DNA of 64,000 bases from VRUE01 sp963732225 (GTDB taxonomy: Bacteria; Actinomycetota; Thermoleophilia; Solirubrobacterales; 70-9): positions 248,001 to 312,000 of the forward strand of contig CAVSYR010000005.1 in NCBI GenBank assembly GCA_963732225.1, given 5' to 3'. Below the pieces are notes generated by a model that was not told the origin of the DNA, made no database searches, and was given only the letters and a program-made list of their open reading frames with translations. Below, one piece after another: positions 8,455 to 17,080 of this stretch. Each line of letters begins with the position of its first letter. The stretch's first letter is position 1. The translations under genes were made by a program, and so were the position numbers.

Positions 8455-9000
8455 CTAGGACTGGTTGAAGAAGCCTTTGTCGAGCAGCCGCGCCTTCTCC
8501 TCGGCGGATACCTCGACGTTGCGCGGCGTCAGCAGGAAGATCTTCTCGGCGATCCGCTGCATGCCGCCGTCCAGCGAGTAGGTCAAGCCGGAGCAGAAGT
8601 CGATCATCCGCTTTGAAAGCTCGTGGTCGGTCGTCTGCAGGTTGAGGATGACCGGAACCTGTCGCTTGAACTGGTCGGCGACCTGCTGGGCGTCGTTGAA
8701 GTTGCGGGGAATGACGAGGTGGACCTGGACGTCGGAGTCGCCGTTGCCGACGGGGCGCAGGGTGCGAGTGCGCGAGGCCGCGATCGGCTCATCGTCGGCG
8801 AAGATGTCGTCGATCTCGTCGCGGCGCGAGCGGCGGGAACTCGGCAGGCGGCGCACGGTTGCCGACTCGCGCCGGCCCTCGTGGGCATCTTCGGAGCTCG
8901 TTTCGGGCTCGAAGTCTTCCTCGTATTCGGGACCGTAGTCGTGGTCCTCGGCAAGACCGAAGTAGACCAGCGCTCGATGCCAGGTATCGCGTAGGGCCAT
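8455..9000 (-). CDS. sepF: Cell division protein SepF
   Basis: Membrane-associated FtsZ partner that tethers and aligns the Z-ring in Gram-positive bacteria lacking FtsA. 181 aa: a short N-terminal segment (MALRDTWHRALVYFGLAEDHDY), an acidic/Arg-rich linker to about residue 90, and the SepF domain from about residue 92 (VHLVIPRNFNDAQQVADQFK, FCSGLTYSLDGGMQRIAEKIFLLTP). It follows yggS after 66 bases that include a small hairpin. The phoA insertion separates it from proC and yggT. Confidence 0.94.
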   Translation of the reverse strand: MALRDTWHRALVYFGLAEDHDYGPEYEEDFEPETSSEDAHEGRRESATVRRLPSSRRSRRDEIDDIFADDEPIAASRTRTLRPVGNGDSDVQVHLVIPRNFNDAQQVADQFKRQVPVILNLQTTDHELSKRMIDFCSGLTYSLDGGMQRIAEKIFLLTPRNVEVSAEEKARLLDKGFFNQS

Positions 9001-9066
9001 GGTTAGTCGCGTGTTTCGGCCTTCGCGGGCCGACTCCTTTACGGAATTATGACTATGCGTGCGGAT

Positions 9067-9699
9067 CTACACATAGAGGGCGGTGCCGAGCCGGACGATC
9101 GTCGCCCCCTCCTCGATCGCGACTCGCCAATCCTGCGAGGTTCCCATCGAGAGGCGGGTCAAATCGTGCTCCGCGGCAAGTTCGGCCAGTCGGGCGAAAT
9201 GGGGACGCGAGTCCTCCGGATCCTGGCTGAAGGGCGGCATCGTCATCAGTCCGCCGACCCGAACCGGGCAGCGCTCGATGAACGAGCTGAGCTCGGCCGG
9301 CGCCACTCCCCCCTTGCCTTCCTCGCCAGCAACGTTGACCTCGACCAGGACTTCCGTCTCCGGCCCACCGTGGCGGCCCAGCTGCTCCAGTGCCGACTCG
9401 CTGGCGACCGAGTGGATCAAGCGGCAGATCGGCAGCAGCTGCTTGACCTTGCGGCTCTGCAGGTTGCCGATGAAGTCCCACTCGAAGGCATCACCCCAGC
9501 GCTCGTGCTTGGCAACCAGGTCCTGCTGGCGGTTCTCGCCGACGAGGCGGACGCCGGCCTCGGCCAGCGCCCCCATCTCCTCCAGCGGCACGTACTTGCA
9601 GGCAGCGAGGATCTCGACCCCAGGCCCGGCGAGCTCTCGCGCCTCGGCCAGATTGGCGGCGATCTTCACGGACTCGAGCCCGTGGATAAGCCCGGGCAC
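9067..9699 (-). CDS. YggS/PLPBP family pyridoxal-phosphate homeostasis protein
   Basis: PLP-binding TIM-barrel protein that buffers cellular PLP. 210 aa. The PLP lysine is in ILAACKYVP; WDFIGNLQSRKVKQLLP, VLVEVNVAGEEGKGG and SMGTSQDWRVAIEEGATIVRLGTALYV complete the signature. GTG start preceded by GGAGG located inside the end of pgeF, only two bases downstream of the pgeF stop, so the two are coupled. Confidence 0.94.
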   Translation of the reverse strand: MPGLIHGLESVKIAANLAEARELAGPGVEILAACKYVPLEEMGALAEAGVRLVGENRQQDLVAKHERWGDAFEWDFIGNLQSRKVKQLLPICRLIHSVASESALEQLGRHGGPETEVLVEVNVAGEEGKGGVAPAELSSFIERCPVRVGGLMTMPPFSQDPEDSRPHFARLAELAAEHDLTRLSMGTSQDWRVAIEEGATIVRLGTALYV

Positions 9700-9701
9700 T
9701 T

Positions 9702-10292
9702 TCAGCCCTCCTCCCGATCGAGCCAGACGAGTCCTGCCTGCCGCCGTGGGTCGCCGTCGCGGCGATGCGAAAAGAAAAGCTCCGTCTCACAGCAGGTGCA
9801 GAGGTCGGCGGACTGGATTTCCCCTACGCCCGCTTCACGCAGTTGCCGGCGGGCCTGGCTCCAGAGGTCGACCTCATAACAGCAGGGTCCAATACCGGGG
9901 CCGATCGCGGCTGCGGTGGCACCCACCGCGGCCGCACCCCGAAGTGCTATTCCCTGCTCCAGGCCACGCCGGCCACCGTGCACGATCACCGCCCCGCCGG
10001 GACCGACGCCGGCGATCGGCAGGCAGTCGGCACCGAAGACGAGACCGACGGTCCCGGGGTTCGTGATCACGTGGCCGTCGGCCTCCGCCGGGACAGCGCC
10101 ACCATCGTGGATGGCGAGGTCCGTGCCGTGCACCTGCCAGGCACTGACGATCGCCTCTGAGTCGACGCCCAGAGCCGCCAAGGGCGCAAAGCTCTCCCGC
10201 GCCGACCCGAACGCGCGAGTAGTGAAGGCAGCCGTCCCTCCCGGCATCGTCGCCTCCAGCCAGCGCACGCCACCGCGCTCACGCCACTCCAT
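9702..10292 (-). CDS. pgeF: Peptidoglycan editing factor / YfiH-type laccase-domain protein
   Basis: YfiH-family protein proposed to remove L-Ser-containing UDP-MurNAc precursors; the family also has purine-nucleoside phosphorylase/deaminase activity. 196 aa. The three zinc-site residues are seen in WQVHGTDLAIHDGG, FGADCLPIAG and VIVHGGRRGLEQ; GPGIGPCCYEVD follows. It lacks ~40 N-terminal residues of longer homologues. ATG at 10292 has GGGAG six bases upstream and overlaps the cca end by 14 bases; a TTG at 10313 is a weaker alternative. Confidence 0.9.
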   Translation of the reverse strand: MEWRERGGVRWLEATMPGGTAAFTTRAFGSARESFAPLAALGVDSEAIVSAWQVHGTDLAIHDGGAVPAEADGHVITNPGTVGLVFGADCLPIAGVGPGGAVIVHGGRRGLEQGIALRGAAAVGATAAAIGPGIGPCCYEVDLWSQARRQLREAGVGEIQSADLCTCCETELFFSHRRDGDPRRQAGLVWLDREEG

Positions 10293-11427
10293 CGCTGCTC
10301 CCTGCCACTTCAAGGGCGACGGCTAGCTCCTGATCGCGGCCGCTCACCTCGCCATCGAGCTTGCGTCGCAGCGCCTCTTCCAAACCGCGGCCGAGGGCGG
10401 GGCCCTGGATGAGGCCGGCCCCGATCAGGTCTGAGCCGTCGATCTCCAGCGCCACCTCGCTCCACTCTCCGACGTAGCGATCGAGCCACTCGGCACCGAG
10501 GGCGCGGGCGAGGACGAGTTCGACGCCGTCGTGGGGAGCCGCAAGCGCGACCGCCCGCGAGGGACGTCCGGGCTCCGCCCTGGACAGGGCCATCTCACCG
10601 CGAGGTGGGCCAAGCGCCGCGGCAAGTAGGGCGCGATCGCGGGGAGCTGTGTCGTGCCAGGGATCGCGGTCGAGGAGCTGCGCCGTTCTTTCCACCAACT
10701 CGACTCCCTCCGCTCGCAACTGCAGCAGCCCCCAATCCGCGAGCAGCGCGAAGCCGCTGGCGGCGCGCTCTTCGGCGGCGAGACGCAGCAGCTCTGCCTC
10801 GCGGCGGTCGGCCGAGACCGTCATCAAGTTTGTCCCGCGGATCAGCCCGGCGGTGCGCTGCTCCAGCTCGAAGCCGAAGCGGGCCGCGTAGCGAGCGGCA
10901 CGGAGCGCCCTGGTCGGGTCGTCGACGAACGAGTCATCGTGCAGTACCCGCAGCTGCTTCAGCGCCAGATCCGCCTCGCCGCCGTGGGGGTCGATCAGGT
11001 GCGGCTCGCCACGCAGCGGAATCGCCATCGCGTTGATCGTGAAGTCGCGGCGCCGCAGGTCATCCGCGAGATCCGCGCCTCCGACGACGACCGGCAGCGC
11101 ACCCGGCCGTGGGTAGCTCTCCGAGCGCGCGCCGGCGATGTCAACCTCGTGCCCGTTGAGCTCCACCTTGGCGGTGCCAAAGCGCTCGTGTGAGGTCACC
11201 TCGGCTCCCAGCCGCTCGGCCAGCGCGGCAGCGTCGCCCTCGACGACAAGATCGATGTCGGCGCGCCCGCGCCCAAGCAGGAGGTCGCGCACCGCACCGC
11301 CGACCAGGTAGACCGGATCGCCGCCGACCTCGCGCAGCGGCGCCAGCTCGGGATGCATGTGCTCGAGCGCCTCGGCAATGCTCTCGCTGTGGTCGTGGGA
11401 GGCCTGCATGGGTGCGTTGCCTACCAT
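10279..11427 (-). CDS. cca: Class II CCA tRNA nucleotidyltransferase / poly(A) polymerase family
   Basis: Nucleotidyltransferase that adds or repairs the 3' CCA end of tRNA. 382 aa. The head domain shows LVGGAVRDLLLGR, the catalytic carboxylates in ADIDLVVEGD, RRDFTINAMA, and the neck-domain signature DPTRALRAARYAARFGFELE. No obvious C-terminal HD phosphohydrolase domain. ATG 11427 is used; a second ATG six codons later is possible and would leave more room for the promoter of the divergent deacetylase gene. It replaces ftsZ as the gene upstream of pgeF-yggS-sepF. Confidence 0.88.
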   Translation of the reverse strand: MVGNAPMQASHDHSESIAEALEHMHPELAPLREVGGDPVYLVGGAVRDLLLGRGRADIDLVVEGDAAALAERLGAEVTSHERFGTAKVELNGHEVDIAGARSESYPRPGALPVVVGGADLADDLRRRDFTINAMAIPLRGEPHLIDPHGGEADLALKQLRVLHDDSFVDDPTRALRAARYAARFGFELEQRTAGLIRGTNLMTVSADRREAELLRLAAEERAASGFALLADWGLLQLRAEGVELVERTAQLLDRDPWHDTAPRDRALLAAALGPPRGEMALSRAEPGRPSRAVALAAPHDGVELVLARALGAEWLDRYVGEWSEVALEIDGSDLIGAGLIQGPALGRGLEEALRRKLDGEVSGRDQELAVALEVAGSSDGVA

Positions 11428-11433
11428 GATCGC

Positions 11434-12294
11434 GTGCGCTGGAGACGAGCAGGGGCCGTCATCGCCGTTGTGGTCGCCGCGACGGCGCTTGGCGTGGTCC
11501 TCGGATCGAGTCTCAGCGGCGGATCGTCCGGCTCGTCATCAAAGCCCGCGACGACCGCCGGGCAGGCAACAGGCGCCGCTGCCAAAGGCTCGGCGGGTCT
11601 GGTCCGCAACGCGACCCCGCAGCCCGACTGGGAACCGCACACCGGGCCGGTGCCGATCCTCGAGTACCACGTGCTCGGCGCCGCACCGGCAGATGCGCCC
11701 TACCCGGAGCTCTACGTGACCCGACCGGACTTCCACCACCAGATGGACTGGCTGGAAGAACACGGCTACGAAGCGGTGACGCTGGAAACGGTCGAGCGCG
11801 CCTGGTATGACGGCGGCACCCTGCCCGCCAAACCGGTGGTGCTCTCCTTCGACGACGGCTACCGACCCCAGTTCACCTACGCCCTGCCGGAGCTGCGGCG
11901 GCACGGCTGGCCCGGCGTGCTCAACCTCAAGGCGGAAGGCTCAGATCTCTACACCAGCAACGTCGAAGCGATGATCGACGCCGGCTGGGAGCTCGCCGCT
12001 CACACGATCAACCACCAGGACCTGACCACCCTGGGCGCGGCCGAACTGAAGGAAGAAGTGGCGGGCTCACGCGCCATCCTGCGCCGCGAATACGGCGTCC
12101 CCGTCGCCGACTTCTGTTATCCCGCCGGCCAGTTCAACGAAACGGTGATCGCGGCCGTCAAGGCCGCCGGCTACACCGCCGCGACGACCGAGATCCCAGG
12201 GGAAGCGAGCCGCGAAGCGCCCTACGAACTGGCGCGCTTCGAGATCCTCGGCTCAAGCGGGGTCACGGGGTTGGCCGAAGACCTTGGGGGGTGA
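11434..12294 (+). CDS. Membrane-anchored polysaccharide deacetylase (NodB/CE4 family)
   Basis: Probable metal-dependent de-N-acetylase acting on cell-wall or surface polysaccharide. From the proposed GTG start (MRWRRAGAVIAVVVAATALG) there is an N-terminal membrane anchor, a Ser/Gly/Ala-rich linker, then the catalytic domain: VPILEYHVLG, VLSFDDGYRPQF with the metal-binding Asp pair, WELAAHTINHQDL with the His ligands, and FCYPAGQFN. 286 aa. No ATG or clear Shine-Dalgarno exists at the expected position, so the start is uncertain. It is divergent from cca with only six bases between the proposed starts. Confidence 0.85.
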   Translation: MRWRRAGAVIAVVVAATALGVVLGSSLSGGSSGSSSKPATTAGQATGAAAKGSAGLVRNATPQPDWEPHTGPVPILEYHVLGAAPADAPYPELYVTRPDFHHQMDWLEEHGYEAVTLETVERAWYDGGTLPAKPVVLSFDDGYRPQFTYALPELRRHGWPGVLNLKAEGSDLYTSNVEAMIDAGWELAAHTINHQDLTTLGAAELKEEVAGSRAILRREYGVPVADFCYPAGQFNETVIAAVKAAGYTAATTEIPGEASREAPYELARFEILGSSGVTGLAEDLGG

Positions 12295-12396
12295 GGTAGC
12301 GCGGGCACCCTCCCCCGGAGACCGTTGCGCAGCAGGTCGTTTGTGGTGCTTCAAAGCGTTGCGCCGAAGCCTCCGGGGGAGGGTGCCCGCGCTACC
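12295..12396 (+). repeat. Palindromic intergenic element, copy A (26-bp perfect arms)
   Basis: Arms at 12295-12320 and 12371-12396 are exact reverse complements over 26 bases and enclose a 50-base loop. The loop begins ACCGTTGCGCAGCAGGTCGT and is related to the loops of two further copies at 49883-49983 and 50021-50122. It starts immediately after the deacetylase stop and ends nine bases before the hisF stop, so it fills the gap between convergent genes. It could be a REP-like element, a bidirectional terminator, or both. Confidence 0.85.
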
Positions 12397-12405
12397 CAAC
12401 GCCTC

Positions 12406-13164
12406 TCAGTGCCTTACTGGGATGCCCGCAGCCGCCATTTGGTCCTTGGCTTCGTGGATGGTGAAGGTGCCGTAGTGGAAGATCGAGGCACACAGAACTG
12501 CATCAGCGCTGCCGTCGGTGATTGCCTCCGAGAGATGCTCGAGGGTGCCCGCACCGCCGGAGGCGATCACTGGCACCGACACTGCTTCCGCAACCGCCCG
12601 GGTCAGCTCGATGTCGTAACCGTCGTTTGTACCGTCGCGGTCCATGCTGGTCAGCAGCACCTCTCCGGCACCGAGCTCAGTCGCTTCCTTCGCCCAAGCA
12701 ACCGCCTCCCGGCCCTCGACCTGCTTACGGCCACCGTTCACAAAGACGCCCCAGCCGTCCTGCTCGCGTTTGGCGTCGATTGCGATCACCACGCACTGGG
12801 CGCCGAAGTGGTCGGCGAGCTCGGTAAGCAGCTCCGGCCGCGCTAGTGCCGACGAATTGACCGAGACCTTGTCAGCTCCCGCGTCGAGCACCGCCTGAGC
12901 ATCCTCGACCGAACCGATGCCGCCACCAATCGTGAAAGGAATGAACACGTTGTCAGCCGTGCGACGAGCAAGCTCGACGATCGTGTCTCGCTTTTCGTGC
13001 GACGCAGTGATGTCAAGAAACACGAGCTCGTCGGCCCCCTCGGCGTCGTAGCGCTCGGCCAGTTCGACCGGATCGCCGGCGTCACGTAGGCCGACGAAGT
13101 TGGTGCCCTTGACGACGCGCCCTGAGTCGACGTCGAGGCAGGGGATGACACGCTTCAGAACCAT
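12406..13164 (-). CDS. hisF: Imidazole glycerol phosphate synthase, cyclase subunit
   Basis: TIM-barrel subunit that uses ammonia from HisH to convert PRFAR into imidazole glycerol phosphate and AICAR. 252 aa. Catalytic Asp in KRVIPCLDVDSGRVVKGTNF, the second catalytic Asp in LLTSMDRDGTNDGYDIEL, and phosphate-binding IPVIASGGAGTLEHL-like motifs. Last gene of the his run, separated from hisA by a strong hairpin, unlike the overlapping junctions of hisZ through hisA. Confidence 0.97.
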   Translation of the reverse strand: MVLKRVIPCLDVDSGRVVKGTNFVGLRDAGDPVELAERYDAEGADELVFLDITASHEKRDTIVELARRTADNVFIPFTIGGGIGSVEDAQAVLDAGADKVSVNSSALARPELLTELADHFGAQCVVIAIDAKREQDGWGVFVNGGRKQVEGREAVAWAKEATELGAGEVLLTSMDRDGTNDGYDIELTRAVAEAVSVPVIASGGAGTLEHLSEAITDGSADAVLCASIFHYGTFTIHEAKDQMAAAGIPVRH

Positions 13165-13179
13165 CGCTACAGCCTAGAG

Positions 13180-13216
13180 TGGCGCCTTGGTCGCACAATA
13201 TGCGACTAAGGCGCCA
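13180..13216 (-). repeat. Hairpin at the hisA-hisF junction, containing the hisA stop codon
   Basis: Sixteen-base arms (13180-13195 and 13201-13216) with a single mismatch and a five-base loop. The hisA stop (13206-13208) lies inside the downstream arm, and hisF starts 16 bases beyond the element. It may lower or retune hisF expression or define an mRNA processing site. No U-tract on the minus strand. Confidence 0.6.
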
Positions 13217-13931
13217 ATGCCCGGATCGCTTCGGCCACGCTGAAGCGGCGCTCGTAGAGGGCGCGGCCGATGATGGCGCCTTCGACGTTGGCGGCATCCA
13301 TTCCAGCCAAGGTCTCGAGGTCGGCCAGATCGCCAACCCCACCTGAGGCGATCACCTGGGCCTCGGTGGCTGCGGCGATTCGGCTGAGCTCACCAATCGC
13401 CGGGCCCTCCATCGTGCCGTCGACCTCGATTGCGGTGCAGAGGAAGCGGCTGACGCCGCGCTGACTCAAATCGGCGACCGCGTCAGCGACGTCGACGTCG
13501 CTTGCCTCGGTCCAGCCCGAGAGCGAGACCTTGCCGTCGCGGGCGTCGACCGAGACGATTATCCGGTCGGCGTGGGCATTGACCATCGTCTGCAGGAACT
13601 CGGGATCGCGCAGCGCCGCGGTGCCGATCACGACCCGCTCCGCTCCAGCCTCGAGAATCGCAGCTACCGACTCCGGATTGCGCAGCCCCCCACCAACCTG
13701 AATCGGGCACTCGACCGCCGCCGCGATTCGGCGCACTGACTCGAGGTTCCGCGGCTCGCCCGCCTTGGCCCCGTCGAGATCGACCACGTGCAGGAACTCG
13801 GCCCCTTCGTCGGCCCAGCGCTTGGCGGCGTCGACAGGGTCGGCGTCGTAGGTAGTCTCGCGGGCGTAATCGCCCTGCAGCAGCCGCACCGCCTTGCCGC
13901 CGCGGATGTCGATCGCCGGGTAGAGGATCAC
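13206..13931 (-). CDS. hisA: ProFAR isomerase (HisA; possibly bifunctional PriA)
   Basis: Amadori isomerase converting ProFAR to PRFAR. 241 aa. Catalytic Asp near the start in ILYPAIDIRGGKAVRLLQGDY, second Asp in FLCTAIEVDGTMEGP, phosphate loops IQVGGGLRNPE and VIASGGVGDLADL. In many actinobacteria the orthologue (PriA) also does the TrpF reaction; no trpF is seen here, but the window is too small to decide. GTG start overlaps the hisH stop. Confidence 0.95.
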   Translation of the reverse strand: MILYPAIDIRGGKAVRLLQGDYARETTYDADPVDAAKRWADEGAEFLHVVDLDGAKAGEPRNLESVRRIAAAVECPIQVGGGLRNPESVAAILEAGAERVVIGTAALRDPEFLQTMVNAHADRIIVSVDARDGKVSLSGWTEASDVDVADAVADLSQRGVSRFLCTAIEVDGTMEGPAIGELSRIAAATEAQVIASGGVGDLADLETLAGMDAANVEGAIIGRALYERRFSVAEAIRALAP

Positions 13932-14554
13932 GCCGGGACGGAGGCGCAGATGCCGGCGAAATTGGAGAGCAGGCGCAGGCCGGCGGCGCTCGACTTCTCC
14001 GGGTGGAACTGGACGCCGAAGACGTTGTCGCGCTCCGCCGCGCAGGTGAAGCGAGCGCCGTAGGCCGCGGTGCCGAGCAGCTCGCCCGCCTCCGCCTTGG
14101 GCGCAAAGGAGTGGACCAGGTAGAAGGGGGTCTCGGACTTGATTCCCTCGGTGAGGCGCGACTGGCGCTCCCAGCGCACCGGCGACCAGCCGATGTGGGG
14201 GATCTTCAGCCCCGGCGCGTCGAGCTCACTCACCTCACCGGCGAGCAGACCCAGCCCCTCCGCTCCGCCGAGCTCGGTGGTCGAGTCGAAGAGCAGCTGC
14301 AGGCCAAGGCAGATACCGAGGATCGGCACGCCGGCCGCCCGGCGCTCCTCGATCAGCTCATCGAGGCCGAGCGAGCGGATGCCCTCCATCGCCTTTGGGA
14401 AGGCGCCGACGCCGGGCAGGATCAACCCGTCGGCGCCGCGAATCGTCTCGGCGTCGTTGGCGATCTTCGCCGTGGCGCCGACGTGCTCGAGCGCCTTCTC
14501 GACCGAGCGCAGGTTGCCCATGCCGTAATCGACAATGCAGATTCGCGCGCTCAT
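13928..14554 (-). CDS. hisH: Imidazole glycerol phosphate synthase, glutamine amidotransferase subunit
   Basis: Class I glutaminase supplying ammonia to HisF. 208 aa. Catalytic triad: Cys in ILGICLGLQLLFDST, His and Glu in VFGVQFHPEKS; VDYGMGNLRSVEKAL is the usual N-terminus. Overlaps hisB and hisA by four bases each. Confidence 0.97.
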   Translation of the reverse strand: MSARICIVDYGMGNLRSVEKALEHVGATAKIANDAETIRGADGLILPGVGAFPKAMEGIRSLGLDELIEERRAAGVPILGICLGLQLLFDSTTELGGAEGLGLLAGEVSELDAPGLKIPHIGWSPVRWERQSRLTEGIKSETPFYLVHSFAPKAEAGELLGTAAYGARFTCAAERDNVFGVQFHPEKSSAAGLRLLSNFAGICASVPA

Positions 14555-15141
14555 TCGCTCAGGGTCCCCTTGGTCGAGGGCACGCCGCTCTCCTCCGGAT
14601 CGATTGAGACGGCGACGCGCAGGGCGCGAGCAAAGGCCTTGAAGCAGCCCTCGATCATGTGGTGCGCGTTGCTGCCGTAGCGGACCGAAACGTGCAGGGT
14701 CAGCTTGGCGCTGTTAGCGACAGCGCGGAAGAACTCCTCGGCCAGCTCGGTGTCGAAGCCGGCGATCGTGGTCGGCGGCAGGTCGGCATCGAAGACGCAG
14801 AGCGGCCGGCCCGAGATGTCGATCGCGCACTCGGCCAGCGACTCGTCCATCGGCACCACGGCAGAGCCGTAGCGCCGGATCCCAGCGCGGTCGCCAAGCG
14901 CCTCGTCGAGCGCCTGGCCGAGCACAATGCCAACGTCCTCGACCGTGTGGTGCGCGCCGGTCTCCAGGTCGCCCTTGGCCTCGACCTGCAGGCCGAGCCG
15001 CCCGTGGCGGGACAGCAAGTCGAGCATGTGGTCGAGAAAGCCGACCCCCGTGCTGGCGCTCGACTCTCCGCCCTCGAGGTCGAGCGAGAGACGAACCTGT
15101 GTCTCGCCGGTACTGCGCTCTCTTTTCGCGGTGCGGCTCAT
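14551..15141 (-). CDS. hisB: Imidazoleglycerol-phosphate dehydratase
   Basis: Manganese enzyme that dehydrates IGP to imidazole acetol phosphate. 196 aa, monofunctional (no histidinol-phosphatase domain). Metal-binding motifs: GFLDHMLDLLSRHG, GAHHTVEDVGIVLG, and near the C-terminus NAHHMIEGCFKAFARAL. In-operon overlap on both sides (ATGA). The hisC aminotransferase that often sits before hisB is absent. Confidence 0.97.
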   Translation of the reverse strand: MSRTAKRERSTGETQVRLSLDLEGGESSASTGVGFLDHMLDLLSRHGRLGLQVEAKGDLETGAHHTVEDVGIVLGQALDEALGDRAGIRRYGSAVVPMDESLAECAIDISGRPLCVFDADLPPTTIAGFDTELAEEFFRAVANSAKLTLHVSVRYGSNAHHMIEGCFKAFARALRVAVSIDPEESGVPSTKGTLSE

Positions 15142-16403
15142 CGTCTAATCATCGCTGACTCGCCGTGAACCGGGAAGCCCTCCGCTCGCGCGATCGCATC
15201 GACGTGCGGTGCAAGCTTCGCCGCCGCTTCGGCGGGGACCTGCACAACGGCGATGCGGCGGCGAAAGACACCGGGACCGAGTGGGCCCGAGAAGCGGCCG
15301 GCGCCGCCGGTTGGCAGCACGTGGTTTGAGCCGGCCGCGTAGTCGCCGAAGGCGGTTGCGCCGTAGCGCCCGACAAAGACACAGCCAGCGGTTCGCACCC
15401 TGTCGGCAAGCAGGGCGGCGTCCTCCTCGAAGAGCTCGAGGTGCTCAGGGGCAAAGGCGTTGGCGAGATCGATCGCGTCGCTGAGGTCGGGGACCTGGAC
15501 AAGCGCCAGGGGTGCATCGCCGATGCCCTCGTGCTCTGTGGCGGCCCGCTCGGTTGCGGCGGCGATCGCCTCGAGCACCGCTTCCTCGACCGCTACCGCT
15601 ACCAATGGACCCTCCGCCCCGTGCTCGGCCTGGGCGCAGAGATCGAGGGCCGCCCACTCGGGATCGGTGCCGTCGCCAGCGACCAGCATCAGCTCGGAGG
15701 GGCCGGCGAGGGAATCGATGCCGACGGTTCCCGAGACGGCGCGCTTGGCCTCGCGCACCCAGGCGTTGCCGGGACCGGCGATCACGTCGACCGGCGCGAT
15801 CGTCTCGGTGCCCTGAGCCAGGGCGAAGATCGCCTGGGCCCCGCCCATCCCGTAGATCTCCTCGATCCCGCAGAGCTCGGCGGCAGCGAGCACAAGCGGG
15901 TTGACCTTGCCGTCGGGGCCTGGCGGCGAGGCAAGCGCAATCCGCTCGACCCCGGCGACCTTGGCCGGGATCGCGCACATCAGCACGCTCGACGGGTAGG
16001 CGGCCCGACCGCCCGGGGCATAGAGACCCGCCGCGGCGACCGGCACTTCGCGCACGGTCACGGTCTGCCCTTGGGGAAGCTCGACGCTCGTCGACCCCGA
16101 AGCGATCTGGGCTTCCGCCACCGTGCGCACGTTTGCCGCCGCCAGCTCTAGCGATTCACGCAGGCCCGGGTCGAGCGCGGCCAACGCTTCAGCGCCGGCT
16201 GGAGGATCCACCCGCAGCGCGGTGGGCGCCTGCTCGGTCGCATCGAAGCGGGCGGTCATGCAGAGCACGGCGCCGTCGCCGCCCTCGCGCACCTCGCGCT
16301 CGATCGGACTGACGTCGACCTTGGGCGCAGAAGCAGCAGTCCAGGAGCGGATCGCCGCCGCGGTCTCCTCGGCGCCCTCCCAGTGAAACTGGCGGCGCCT
16401 CAC
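15138..16403 (-). CDS. hisD: Histidinol dehydrogenase
   Basis: Zinc- and NAD-dependent two-step oxidation of histidinol to histidine. 421 aa. Family motifs: LYAPGGRAAYPSSVLM, IAGPGNAWVREAKRAV and GIDSLAGPSELML near the NAD site, NAFAPEHLEL with the catalytic Glu-His, and GDYAAGSNHVLPTGG near the C-terminus. GTG start overlapping hisG (GTGA). Confidence 0.97.
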   Translation of the reverse strand: MRRRQFHWEGAEETAAAIRSWTAASAPKVDVSPIEREVREGGDGAVLCMTARFDATEQAPTALRVDPPAGAEALAALDPGLRESLELAAANVRTVAEAQIASGSTSVELPQGQTVTVREVPVAAAGLYAPGGRAAYPSSVLMCAIPAKVAGVERIALASPPGPDGKVNPLVLAAAELCGIEEIYGMGGAQAIFALAQGTETIAPVDVIAGPGNAWVREAKRAVSGTVGIDSLAGPSELMLVAGDGTDPEWAALDLCAQAEHGAEGPLVAVAVEEAVLEAIAAATERAATEHEGIGDAPLALVQVPDLSDAIDLANAFAPEHLELFEEDAALLADRVRTAGCVFVGRYGATAFGDYAAGSNHVLPTGGAGRFSGPLGPGVFRRRIAVVQVPAEAAAKLAPHVDAIARAEGFPVHGESAMIRR

Positions 16404-17080
16404 TGGGCCAAGCCCTGGCGCAGTTTTGCGGCGAGACCGTCGACCTCACGAGCGCGCAGCTTGTGGGCAACGCGGTTGGCGACGAAGCGGGCAGTGCACT
16501 CGAGGATCTCCTCGCGCACCTCGAGGTCGTTCTCTTCCAGGGTGCGGCCGGTGGCGACCAGGTCGACGATGCCGTCGGCGAGGCCGATCAGCGGCGCCAG
16601 CTCGACAGAGCCCTTGACCTCGATCACTTCCACCTGGCGGCCGGTGCCCTCGAAGTAGCGCTCGGCGATGCGCGGGTACTTGGTCGCGATCCGCATCATG
16701 CCGAGGCGCCGCTCGGACTCCCCCAGTCGCTCATCGCCCTTGCGCCCGGCAAGCACCATGCGGCAGCGGCCGAAGCCGAGGTCGAGCAGCTCGTAGACGA
16801 CCCGATCGGCCTGCTCGAGCAGCACGTCCTTGCCGGTGATGCCGACATCGGCGGCACCGGCCTCGACGTAGGTAGGAACGTCGGAAGGTCGCATCGTGAC
16901 CAGGGTGATGCTCTGGCCGGGAAAGATCAGCGAGCGCGACTCGCCGCGCACCTCGCTCGTATCGATGCCCGCCAGGTCGAGCGCGTCGAGCGTCTCGCCA
17001 AGCAGGGCACCGCGCGGAACCGCGAGCTTCAGCGGTCCATCGGCCTTGGCCCGGCCCATGCCGGCGACTTCGGCGCTCAC
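16400..17080 (-). CDS. hisG: ATP phosphoribosyltransferase, short catalytic form
   Basis: First committed step of histidine synthesis: PRPP plus ATP gives phosphoribosyl-ATP. 226 aa, which is the short HisG type lacking the C-terminal regulatory domain. Such enzymes need HisZ for activity and feedback inhibition, and hisZ is the overlapping upstream gene. Motifs: LKLAVPRGALLGETL, EAGAADVGITGKDVLLEQ and LVATGRTLEENDLE. Most well-studied actinobacteria (for example mycobacteria) carry the long HisG. Confidence 0.95.
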   Translation of the reverse strand: MSAEVAGMGRAKADGPLKLAVPRGALLGETLDALDLAGIDTSEVRGESRSLIFPGQSITLVTMRPSDVPTYVEAGAADVGITGKDVLLEQADRVVYELLDLGFGRCRMVLAGRKGDERLGESERRLGMMRIATKYPRIAERYFEGTGRQVEVIEVKGSVELAPLIGLADGIVDLVATGRTLEENDLEVREEILECTARFVANRVAHKLRAREVDGLAAKLRQGLAQ

